Source of the DNA: Halisarca cf. caerulea
Taxonomy: Eukaryota > Porifera > Demospongiae > Chondrillida > Halisarcidae
Assembly: GCA_963170055.1 (NCBI GenBank)
Contig: CAUJGJ010000397.1
Location: 4,127,001 to 4,191,000 of the forward strand
DNA length: 64,000 nucleotides
Direction of reading: 5' to 3'
A model generated the notes under the pieces. The model ran no database searches. It worked only from the letters and a program-made list of their open reading frames with translations, and was not told the origin of the DNA. Numbering within the stretch: the first letter of the stretch is position 1; every line of letters starts with the position of its first letter. A program made the position numbers and the translations under genes. Shown in pieces: positions 45,003 through 54,013 of the stretch.

Positions 45003-45481
45003 AGTAGGAAGCTTCTGAGTGTTTTATTGTAATCTATATCGAACCCTTCAACTTTTCATCGATGGGGATTTTGATGCCGCGAGTTTCCAAAGAGTTATTG
45101 CTGGTTATTTTAGTACATTTTTAGTATTTGTTGATTATCTTGAAAACTAGTTCAGTAAACAAAATCCCCATCGGTAGAATATCGGGTAGCCTTATTAGGG
45201 ACAGTTTAGTCCATATTCTGTGTCTGTAGGCCTAAGATTGGATTTACTTGAGAGGAATAACTGCTAAATACAGCTGCTCGGAAAAGCGGCGAGTACTCGA
45301 ACGATTGACGGAAAATTTGGTTGAAAAATAGTTAAATGTGTAGCTTGAATGTGTTCATACAGTCTAAATGTGGTTGCTTGCCATTTCTGATACGCATAAG
45401 AGAGAAATAACGAATTTGTTAGCAACAAAATCGCCGACTTTCGGAAGCCATTCAAGTGCAAATGGACATGTCACACATGCG
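45003..45481. mobile_element. CGCATG-family element, partial, inverted relative to 36848
   Basis: Reverse complement of about 36848-37320, with the TIR at 45464-45481 (GGACATGTCACACATGCG) and truncated at the HARBI1 stop codon. Includes the GATGGGGATTTTG inverted repeat. Confidence 0.85.
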
Positions 45482-45885
45482 TCCGGTACTAGATGTTCTC
45501 TCAGGACAGAGACACCAAGGTGGACGATGCATACTGCTGTAGATTTCCCTACACAGTATATTTGTGCTAATTGTGTGAAAGACAAATCTTGAGCAAGCCA
45601 GTGAATCACAATGGCAAAACGCTTCTGAAAGGGGACGGGACTGCGTATGCATGTGTTCTGTTTTCTCATTTGCCACCCAGATCTCCTGCACAGGTACCAG
45701 AAAGTAGACTTAGTCATCCGGTAGGTCTCAACATACTGATTATCCTCCCAGTCAGGAAAACTTGCACCATGTGATGCCCATGTTCCCATTACATTTTTTT
45801 CCCAAAAGCCTTCTACTTTGGGTGCTACCCAAAACCTCCTTTGCATTCGAAAACTGGCAAAAAACATGACAAAATGAATGATCAT
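45482..45885 (-). pseudogene. HARBI1-like transposase, N-terminal segment on the opposite strand
   Basis: ATG 45885; WEKNVMGTWASHGASFPDWE, YRMTKSTFWYLCRRSG and the HTH-like FTQLAQIYCVGKSTAVCIV. Ends LREHLVP, and the next codon is completed by the first bases at 38048, giving an uninterrupted frame once the CGCATG element and its GA/TC duplication are removed. Confidence 0.85.
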
Positions 45886-46325
45886 ATTGCGAATGAATGG
45901 ATCACCAAGAAATGTGTGAAGATTTCTCTGTAAATGTCACCAATAGTATATAACATGATTCTTGGTACAAATCCTCAACTTTCTGGTGAGAACAGGCTGT
46001 GATAGAGGCAATTCCACACTATCTTGGCTGGAAAACCATATAACAAAACTTCGAAAGACAGCAAGCTCCATTTTTGACTATTACGCAACAGCTATCACAA
46101 AGTAACCACAATTTGAATGTGACCACATGGTACAGATCAAGTTACATTCTATGTTAATCTAACGTAAACTAATCGCGAACGCCGCCATAGTGTGACCAGA
46201 CCCTAAGGCCTTTTCGGGGAATACCACCCTTCATCAGTCGCACTGGGTGACATCCTCTGACAGCCAGGACCCAACTGAAAAGCTGAGGATATGCTGTACT
46301 GAGGACCAATGAAAATCGCTCATTT

Positions 46326-46664
46326 GAGCTTTTCAGTTGGGTCCTGGCTGTCAGAGGATGTCACCCAGTGCTACTGATGAAGGGTGGTATTCCCCGAAAA
46401 GGCCTTATAGCACACTGGTGAAAGATCGCGTGAGGATTTGATCTGCTATATATTAGCAACCTTCTTCTGTTACTATTACTGTCCTTCATAACCAGGACTA
46501 ATAGAAGTTTTGTTGAACCGCCACTGACACATACCTACGTGGCTGAAGTGTCTCTTAGTTTCCTTTGATTATAACAGCCAAGCGGCGACGGACCTCTAAG
46601 TTTTCGAACTTAGAAACGGTCCACTGCAGGGGGTTATCTGGTTATGGCAATTTCCAAATTTTGT
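46326..46664. repeat. Right arm of the foldback element
   Basis: Reverse complement of the left arm. Includes AGTTTTCGAACTTAG, itself a short palindrome, and ends GGCAATTTCCAAATTTTGT. Confidence 0.85.
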
Positions 46665-46669
46665 GATAA

Positions 46670-48423
46670 TTATGACTGTGCAAGTTTACGCAACCCTGGT
46701 AATCTTGGACTCTGCACTTTCCACCAATGTAACGGATCTTCTTCTGGGTCTAACTTGGGAATGGCCTCATATGCATCTAGTTCTGCTTTGATTTGCTGCT
46801 CAGGTGATAGAACTGGTTGAGTTTCTTCAGCTGTAGAATCCTTGAAAAAGGAACCAAGGCTACACTTTTTGGTGAATGGAGGACCTGCAACAGCAGAAGA
46901 AGTTGATGACCCTTCAGATGTTGGGGGCTGAGAAGCTACACCAAGTTGTATGATTTTAGCACCCTCCTCGTGCAGAGTCTCCTTGATGTCTATTGCATAA
47001 GTGTCACCACTGAAATGACACTTAAACCTCGGATCCAAGAAAGAAGCCACTTGGAGAATTTTTAAACCCATTTCAGAAATCTTAGGGATGGTGTAACGGC
47101 TGCTGAGGTCCTGCTTTATGTGTGTTTCGATGTCTTTAGTGAGCTGTGAGTTGCCAGCCTCATCCTTAAGTAGCTTAGTCTCAATAAGCTGCAACATTGG
47201 TAGAATGGCAGATACAGTCACATACTCCTCACCTGAGAGTATGTTAGTTAGAGCAGAGAGGGGAGAAAGTGCCTGGTGAATGGCAGTTAGCACCTGAATG
47301 TCCTGCCAGGTAAGAAGTAAGTGACTTGCCTTTCTGTCTGCACTGAGGACTGTACGGATGGCATTTTCTTGCTCCAAAATGCGGGCTACCATCTTTGACA
47401 TTGAACCCCACCTGGTAGGACTATCCGCCACAAGAGTGTGCTCTGATAGCTGAAGATTCATTTGTGCATTAGCAAGGTCCCTTTTTCGCTTCCAGCTCAT
47501 TGAAAACACACTGACTATCTTCCGACACAATGCTAGAGATCGCTCACAACGCTGATCAGATTTGATTGCTTTGGTCATTGCTAAATGCAAATTATGACCA
47601 AAGCAGGACAGGTGAGCCCACTGGAGTCGCTCTGCAGTATTGATGATGTTGGCTGCATTGTCAGTAGTCAGACAAAACTGACGCGAAGCACTCAATTCCC
47701 ATGCTGCAAGGGTTGATTCCATTGCCTCTGCCAGGTTTTTCCAGTATGGTTTTCAGGCAGAAAGTGAGTTTGTAGGCATCTGTTCTCCAGTTTCCAGTCA
47801 TCAGTTATATAGTGCACTGTGTAGCTCATGTATGGGTGCATCCCAATACTTGACCATAGATCAGTTGTCGCAGAAAAAGAAGAAAACTTCTTCGAGACCC
47901 TTCTTGACTTTCACTCTCACTGATTCATACAAACCTGGAATGGCTGTCCTGGAGAAGTACGATCAGGAAGGCAGTTGTTATCTGGCATCAAATGCCCTCA
48001 GCAACTGCTTGAATCCGTTTTTCTTTACTGTGTAAATGGGAAGACATTCTTTGGCAATAAAATATGTTACCGCTTCTGTTAGCTCCTTCCATTTGTTCCC
48101 TTTCACTCGTACACTTGGCCCAACGTTATCGACTCTTGAAGGCTTAGTTGGCTGCTCTTTGTAGGTATAGGGGTAGCTTTCCGGCTAGACTACTTCCCCT
48201 TTGCGTCCATGACTGCCTTCATTTGGGAATGTACTGTGGGGTGATTCGTCCGTAAGTGCGCTATCAAGTTTGAGGTGTTACCGTGCTTTGCCGCCACTTG
48301 TTTACCGCAACTTAGACAAACAGCACTGCTGTCGTCATATGGTTTTCCGTTTGCTCCAAGTTTAAGACCGAAATAATCCCACACAAGGCTTTTGGTACCA
48401 CTTTTGCTTACTAGCTCTGCCAT
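46670..48423 (-). pseudogene. hAT-type transposase (ZBED-like), C-terminus missing
   Basis: ATG 48423 begins a BED zinc finger (CLSCGKQ...HLRTNH), then a TAG at 48190 and several frame changes up to about 47740 (DLWSS, SYTVHYI, DDWKLET segments). The main frame, 47722-46670, carries CLTTDNAANIINTAERL, CFGHNLHLAM, DSPTRWGSM and FLDPRFK, all hAT landmarks, ending LHWWKVQSPRLPGLRKLAQS. The hAT dimerisation motif that should follow is absent because sequence changes at about 46665, the end of the foldback element. Inactive. Confidence 0.85.
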
Positions 48424-48600
48424 AACTCATCCAACAGTCCCAACATCGGTACACAGTGACAAATCTGCACGTGCTTTCCTGATTGCATAAACCGTTTCCG
48501 GTAAAGAGACAACCGGAACGGTATCTATAAATATCTCGATACAACTGCATACCGGTATAGTGCCCAACACTACACAGAAAGTAATTGTGTATTTATACGA
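48424..48600 (-). mobile_element. 5' leader and probable TIR of the hAT element
   Basis: Inverted, the outer end reads TAGTGTTGGGCACTATACCGG near 48573, close to the usual hAT start CAGTGTTGGG. The other TIR is not present, so the boundary is inferred. Confidence 0.5.
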
Positions 48601-49188
48601 AGACTCCAACTTAAATATAATAACTTAAATAACTTACTTAAAAATGTTTCCGTGCTTTTGTACATTGAATTGTTAAATTATATTTTAATTTTATATTACG
48701 TAATTCATATTGTAAGCAGTAAATTAAATAAATTAATGTGACATTTCTCATTATAATTATTAATTTACAAAATTAAAGTGATTAATATTTGATATATATA
48801 TACTCAAACTCCCCTTATCCGGGCACCTTGGGACCGGGCACTGTCCGTAACTCAGAAACGGCCGTAACTGGGAATACACATGTACGTTTTGCTTATACAG
48901 TATATATGGACATACATATCATGATTGCAGTTGATCTGGGATAAAAGCATGTGTACATAACTACATATAGAACTAATCAGTTCTGGTAAAATATGAAATA
49001 CTATTTGTTTGCCTAAGAGATTCACATCTTATCCTAGCTGCTGTGTTACGCCACTTTTTCACAAGGAGAAGATGGGACAGGTCACTCACACAACAATGCT
49101 AGTTATCAAACTCACTATTCTTTCTATTTGGGATTTCATTTATTCTTCCTGTGAACATGAACAAGCACAATAAAACACAATAATTCTA

Positions 49189-49192
<4 letters not shown>
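48601..49192. other. AT-rich, mostly unassigned; pogo-type TIR fragment at about 48803
   Basis: ACTCAAACTCCCCTTATCCG at about 48803 resembles the outer end of some Tigger elements, but no partner was found. The rest shows no coding or repeat signal. Confidence 0.4.

Positions 49193-49241
<49 letters not shown>
49193..49241. repeat. (CA)n microsatellite
   Basis: (AC)n of about 45 bp running directly into the left TIR of the following CGCATG element. Confidence 0.9.
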
Positions 49242-49244
<3 letters not shown>

Positions 49245-50378
49245 GGGAAATGTCCATTAGCACTTTAATGGCTTCCCAAAGTCGGCAAATTTACTCTTAA
49301 CAAATTGCTTTATTTCTTCACAATATGTAGTGGAATGGCCAATGAATGGTTCTAAAGCATTATAAACATATCTAACCTACACATTGAGCTATTTTTCATC
49401 CAAGTGACTTGCTTGAGCGTTCGACTAATCGACGATTTATCAGGTAGTTGAGTTAGGCAGTTATTCGACGCGAGTAAATCGGAACATGGGCCTACAGACA
49501 CAGGATAAAGACTGAATTGTTTCTAATGAAAACATCTAAGTTTCTACCTATGGGGGTTTTGATTACCGAAATGGTTTTAAAGATATTCAGCAAATACTCA
49601 CAGTGCGATAAAAGATTTGTCAATAACTTCTCTGAAAACAAGTTAATCAAAACCCCCATCAGTGAAAAGTTGAAGCAGTCAATGCTGATCACAATGAAAC
49701 ACTCAGAAGGTTCTTACGTGGCTCCGCTGATTTACTTGGCGCTATGGCATTTTGCAAAAAAATCTCTTTTGCAAGAGGCCTGTTTTCACTTGATAGTCAT
49801 GTGATGAGGGCTGTGACTGAAGGTGGGGGAGCATGGCAAGGACGGATGCGTTGCAAGCGAACATAAGTCAGAGGAAACAGGCCATTATTTTAAGGAGGCG
49901 CATGATTAAGGAGAGTGTAAAGTCGGCAAAAGAGGAAAATTTTAAGCGTTTGAGTCATTCGGCACGGATCAGTAATCTCGAAGAACAAGGTACATATGGT
50001 AGTCATTGTTGAGCTTAAATCTGAATAGAAAAGTCTATTTTACTAGCCTAAACATCTTAGGAAAAGATGTATCACTTTATACAGCACTCTTAACGTCTTG
50101 AACTTACCACTGACTGAAAAATTACACCCGATTTCGAAACTCCTGCAGTCCGCGATCGTCCTTACGCAAATATACGTGCTTGACACTGTTTCTCCTCAGA
50201 TAAAGCCTTAAAAGCACCAAATCTGTGATGAATTGTCACGCAGCGCTATCAATCTAGCTTGCTCCTAAACAAAATTGTCATAGAATGTCATGCACATATG
50301 ACATGATTAGAAGCCATTTCAGCAACGTTTTCGCTAAAATTCCAGCTTGTTAGCACATTAGGGAGATTTTGGACATAT

Positions 50379-50384
<6 letters not shown>
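49237..50384. mobile_element. CGCATG-family TIR element (subfamily A) inside a (CA)n tract
   Basis: CACATGTGGGAAATGTCC on the left and GGACATATCCCACACA on the right. The interior is the reverse complement of the 12346-13540 copy, including the GATGGGGGTTTTGA repeat. Both outer ends merge with (CA)n, so the exact termini and any TSD cannot be set. Confidence 0.85.
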
Positions 50385-50417
<33 letters not shown>

Positions 50418-50425
50418 ACACACAG
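50381..50425. repeat. (CA)n microsatellite
   Basis: (AC)n with one interruption, the right-hand continuation of the tract at 49193. Confidence 0.9.
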
Positions 50426-50486
50426 TCTACACCACTGCACAAAACCACACACTACTCAGGGATCTTTCAATTCTGTGAGGATGATT

Positions 50487-50552
50487 TCCAAGTGATTTGA
50501 GTTTCCAGGGCCATGGGCAGCCCACGAGTTATTTAAACTCGAATCAGATGTT
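50487..50552 (+). mobile_element. 3' end fragment of the divergent terminal-hairpin element
   Basis: AAGTGATTTGAGTTTCCAGG and GGGCAGCCCACGAGTT...AACTCGAATCAGATG match the end of copy A (1748). Only about 65 bp. Confidence 0.65.
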
Positions 50553-50769
50553 GTGCTTTAGTTGCTGCAGACAGAAATAGAACAAATGTCTTTGCAATCC
50601 TTCAACAGGCATTTCTGATAATGCAGTCTACTCTTTCTGATAATGCGGTCTACTCGGATGTAGAATTTAAGGCTTTTGAGACTAAGGTAAGTTGTCAGGT
50701 GTGTTTGCCGGACCTGCACGACATGGATCTCAGCTTTCTCTATTTGGTCGACAGTGTATGCAAGCACCC

Positions 50770-50966
50770 GCTGCTACAAGAGTAACAAAGAGCAATTTGG
50801 TCACTTCCAAGAAGTAAAGAGTTTTGGATTACGGTGAAAAGGGAGGTTTTGGTGAATCATGGTGGAAAGAGAATCAGCGTATGAGTAAGAATACATTTGA
50901 ACATTTGTGCAGACAATTAAGACCATTTATACAGAAACAGTGTACTCCCCTTTGTGAGCCCCTAGT
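50770..50966 (+). pseudogene. HARBI1-like N-terminal fragment
   Basis: Frame reads GGFGESWWKENQRMSKNTFE and LCRQLRPFI, resembling the RMSxxTFxxL block of Harbinger transposases seen at 18930 (FRMSEGTFNYICQEL). No further exons or TIRs. Preceded by a short unrecognised stretch with a possible GT donor at about 50686. Confidence 0.45.
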
Positions 50967-51394
50967 GTAGTGTATGTGATTCATGATGTATGTGTTTTAT
51001 GTAAGTGCTGACCCTTTAATGTTTAACAGGTATCAGGTATTCTTATTTAATCTGGGGAACCTTTAGCCAGAGGCTACTATAAGTGGCACCCAGAAAAGAA
51101 AAAGGAAAAAAAGGGACAAAGGCAAAACACAAAAGAAACAAGGAGGAAGTACAAAAATCCCAAATAAAAAATGAGACGCAGCAAAAAAATAAAATAAACT
51201 GAGAGATCAAAATTATAAAACAATAAAAATATTCAATCAGTTATGGGAGATATAATAACCATTGTCAATGAAATAACTAAAGGTGATTGGTGTGTGGAAA
51301 CACATGCATGCATGTTGTGTACAGAAATACTGGGCTAATCATTCAAAAAGTGATTTACGCATAGTCTTGTGAATACTCAAAAGTCCGCACAGCA

Positions 51395-51632
51395 TCATAT
51401 GTTGTTTGAAAGAGACCACCATATGGATGCGCCAACAAAACTAAATGCCTTTTGGCCAAGGGAAGTACGCAAATGTGGAAGATTTAATTGAGAAGTTGAA
51501 GATGCTCTAGTATTATACTGATAAGTTGGAGTGGAAAAAAGGTTGCTAAGATAAGTAGGTGATTGTGAAGATACGCATTTGTATACGGTTTGGGCCAAGT
51601 GAATTTTCCGTCTAGCAGAGAGAGTTGATATA
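51395..51632 (-). pseudogene. LINE ORF2, C-terminal end
   Basis: STLSARRKIHLAQTVYKC, QSPTYLSNLFSTP, TRASSTSQL and GQKAFSFVGASIWWSL: the conserved tail after the RT in CR1/L2-like and related animal LINEs. Continues directly from KELG at 58658 across the Tigger insertion. Confidence 0.8.
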
Positions 51633-51810
51633 CAGTGGAACCTCGTTGACATGAAATTGTTGGGACTGGCCAGAAATTTCATGTTATCAGTATTTTATGT
51701 AAACAGTACACAGCATAATCATTAATCAAATACCTTTACAATACATTTTAATAATAATAGCTACCTATACATAGTCTAGTCACATGTAATACAATCCTAC
51801 AAGTCTGAAA

Positions 51811-52841
51811 CTATTTGCTTTTGAAAAAGTCAGCAATCTTGGACTGCATCATTAGTCCTTTTCGGTTGTCTAAGTACTTGTCTAAAGTATCTAGACTGGA
51901 AAAGAAATGAGATGCATCTTCTTGTGCTTGGATATACTGACGAAGTTTGTCAATGCACATCTGGGCTTCTCCAAGGGTAACTTCAGGGATAACAGCTTCA
52001 ACATCATCATCACTATCGTCAAGATCCTCTGTAACACCATTCTTTCCCTGAACATGTGCCACGATATCATGATTTGTTAGGTTCCCTGCAATAGTGATTT
52101 CTTTATCTGCATTTATATAATCCTCTGGGTCAACATTCTCCAAGCCTGCCATACCATTTCGTCTTAAAAAATGTAGCTGCTCCTGAAGGTCTTGTTCCAC
52201 ATCTGTATCACTGTCAGATTCTTTGGGGGCTGCTTCTTCAGAAAGGTCGTCGAATCCAGCTTTATGAAAGCAATTTTGCAATGTGCTCGCTGAAATTTCA
52301 TTCGAACTAGCATCGATAAAATGGAATGCATCAAGGATACTGACCGAATACTCCTCACCTCAGTCCAAAGAAGAAATGAGCTTTGCAAGTAACTTCTTGC
52401 GATACCAAGCTTTAAGTGCTCGAATCACTCCCTGATCCATGGGTTGGAGCTTTGATGTTGCATTAGGAGTAAAAAAATGCCACTTTAACATTCGTCAAGC
52501 CTTCAAAATGCGGATGGGTAGGGAAGTTATCAACAATCAACAATATGGTACACTTTTGACATTGAAAATGCTTATCCAGCTTGTAAACTCAGGATTCAAA
52601 AAGGGAGGAAGTCATCCAGGCCTTTTTCGTTGCATCATAGTTGACTGGTAGTGATTGCACATTCTTGAAGCACCTTGGCTTTTTGCTTTTCCCAATCACT
52701 AGTAAAGGAAGTTTCTCATTCCCATCTGCATTGGCCCCAACCATTACAGTTATTCTGTCCTTGCTGTGTTTACCTCCATGGCATGGCTCTTTCTTGAATT
52801 CCAATGTCTTATCAGGAAGAAGCTTGAAGAACAATCCTGCG
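51811..52841 (-). pseudogene. Tigger transposase, catalytic core and C-terminus
   Basis: From 52841 down: GLFFKLLPDKTLEF, KDRITVMVGANADGNEKLPL, LVIGKSKKPRCFKNV, KKAWMTSSLF, then degraded sequence and an acidic tail ending MQSKIADFFKSK. The plus-strand equivalents of the VDN and QPMDQ motifs lie between 52430 and 52560 in broken frames. Close relative of the transposase at 5689-7219. Confidence 0.85.
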
Positions 52842-53633
52842 CAGGTATGTTATGTCCGAATCTAGCCAAAACACGGGCACTTTGTGGTTTTTACGTTATG
52901 AATTTCATTATCACTGAATTGCGTGGGTTGGTCATGTGCCAGTAACGTGAATCAGCTTAGGAAGCTCCGCGACAAGCAAGGTTATCTATCGAGTTATCTA
53001 TGGTAAAAGGTCCAGACCCTACCCAACTTTACACAGCACGTTTTGTTCATGAAATTCTAAGCTCTGGCTTTGGATAATAACGTTTTCTTTGGCAGATTTG
53101 GGGTTCACCGACTTTAGTATGAACTAAATATCTTGGAAGGGAAGAATCCGATTTCAAGAAAAGTTGACAATGTTTTCTGAACTCCTTCATTTACAATAAC
53201 GGGGCTACGTAAGATCGTATGCTGAAGGTATAGTGTACAAAGATTGATTTAGCCTTGAGAGAAGCCTTTTCACTGGGCAAATTTCTTTGTGAAAGGCGGA
53301 GATCTCAGTAGATGGCGCTCATGACTACGGAAATGTTCGGTACCTGTGTGATCTTTTGAGGCTAGTTTTGTGTCCAAAAGCCTAAGTTTCTACCACCGTG
53401 TTTTGGATTTTTAAGTTTTCGAGTACGGTCAGAAAAAACTGATCATACGACGTTTTGAGACTTTGCACAATAGTTTAAAAGGCTCAGATACCAAGTAGAT
53501 ATGTTTAAGATATAACACAAAGCGTTTTCTGGGCATCACTACTCGTGTGCATGGAGAAAAGATCTATTGATTTCACTTCTTCGATAACGGCGGCCATTTT
53601 TGTTTATGTCCAAGATCGGACATAACATATCTG
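52842..53633. mobile_element. 792-bp MITE with 18-bp TIRs
   Basis: Ends CAGGTATGTTATGTCCGA and, inverted, CAGATATGTTATGTCCGA. Inserted in the codons for DETG of the Tigger transposase; flanks read CG on both sides, so a 2-bp CG duplication is possible. No ORF of note. Superfamily not determined. Confidence 0.85.
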
Positions 53634-53764
53634 CGTGTTTCATCGGCATTGAAGACACTTTCGGGCTCATAGCCTTGTAAAAGGATTGGTAAAGAAGATG
53701 ACACCCATTGATCCATTGTTCCTCATTGACTGAGCCGCTTTCACCACAGATTCATTTTGGGATA
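53634..53764 (-). pseudogene. Tigger transposase, middle fragment
   Basis: Short stretch between the MITE and the gypsy element. Inverted, it encodes KAAQSMRNNGS and then LLQGYEPESVFNADET, the first catalytic Asp motif, after a frameshift. Includes the GGATA target site at 53760-53764. Confidence 0.8.
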
Positions 53765-53993
53765 TGTAGTGGACTCTTAGTGTGCATGCAGGTTATTATA
53801 TGTTTTAGTAGTGTTATTATCAGCTGTGTGCCTTTACCTTGCTGTAGCTATTATTAGAGTGTATTACGTAATGTCTGAGTAGAATAATGCCTTAGGGTCT
53901 GATGTGATTGTTAATTATTGAGTTGGCTATCGTGAAGAGTGTTTTCGAAGAGGTTCTCATTGACTAGTTACAAGTAGATAGCAGCGCACTACA
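53765..53993 (+). repeat. 5' LTR (229 bp)
   Basis: TG...CA termini. Differs from the 3' LTR by three substitutions (GCATGCAGG versus GTATGCATG, and TCTCATTG versus TCTCGTTG). Confidence 0.97.
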
Positions 53994-54011
53994 TGGTGTC
54001 AGAATAGCGGA
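53994..54011 (+). promoter_or_regulatory. Primer binding site
   Basis: TGGTGTCAGAATAGCGGA immediately after the 5' LTR; shares TGGTGTCAGAA with the PBS of the element at 12297. Confidence 0.8.
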
Positions 54012-54013
54012 CG

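Larger units (their letters stand above)
36408..46203. mobile_element. PIF/Harbinger element 2, TSD TAA, internally inverted
   Basis: Ends GGCTGCAGTCACACTACAGCG and, inverted, GGGTCTGGTCACACTATGGC; TAA at 36405-36407 and 46204-46206. Contains a Myb gene start on plus and a HARBI1-type transposase whose halves now face opposite ways, plus CGCATG elements and a whole P-like element. Confidence 0.8.
36152..46664. mobile_element. Long palindromic foldback element, split by a Harbinger insertion
   Basis: With the Harbinger (36408-46203) removed, the left arm (36152-36407 plus 46207-46284) is the reverse complement of the right arm (46326-46664). Arms are about 330 bp; the spacer is about 41 bp. 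The ends read ACAAAATTTGGAAATTGCC and its complement. No coding capacity. The right end abuts the truncated hAT gene, whose C-terminal residues are missing at that point. Confidence 0.85.
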
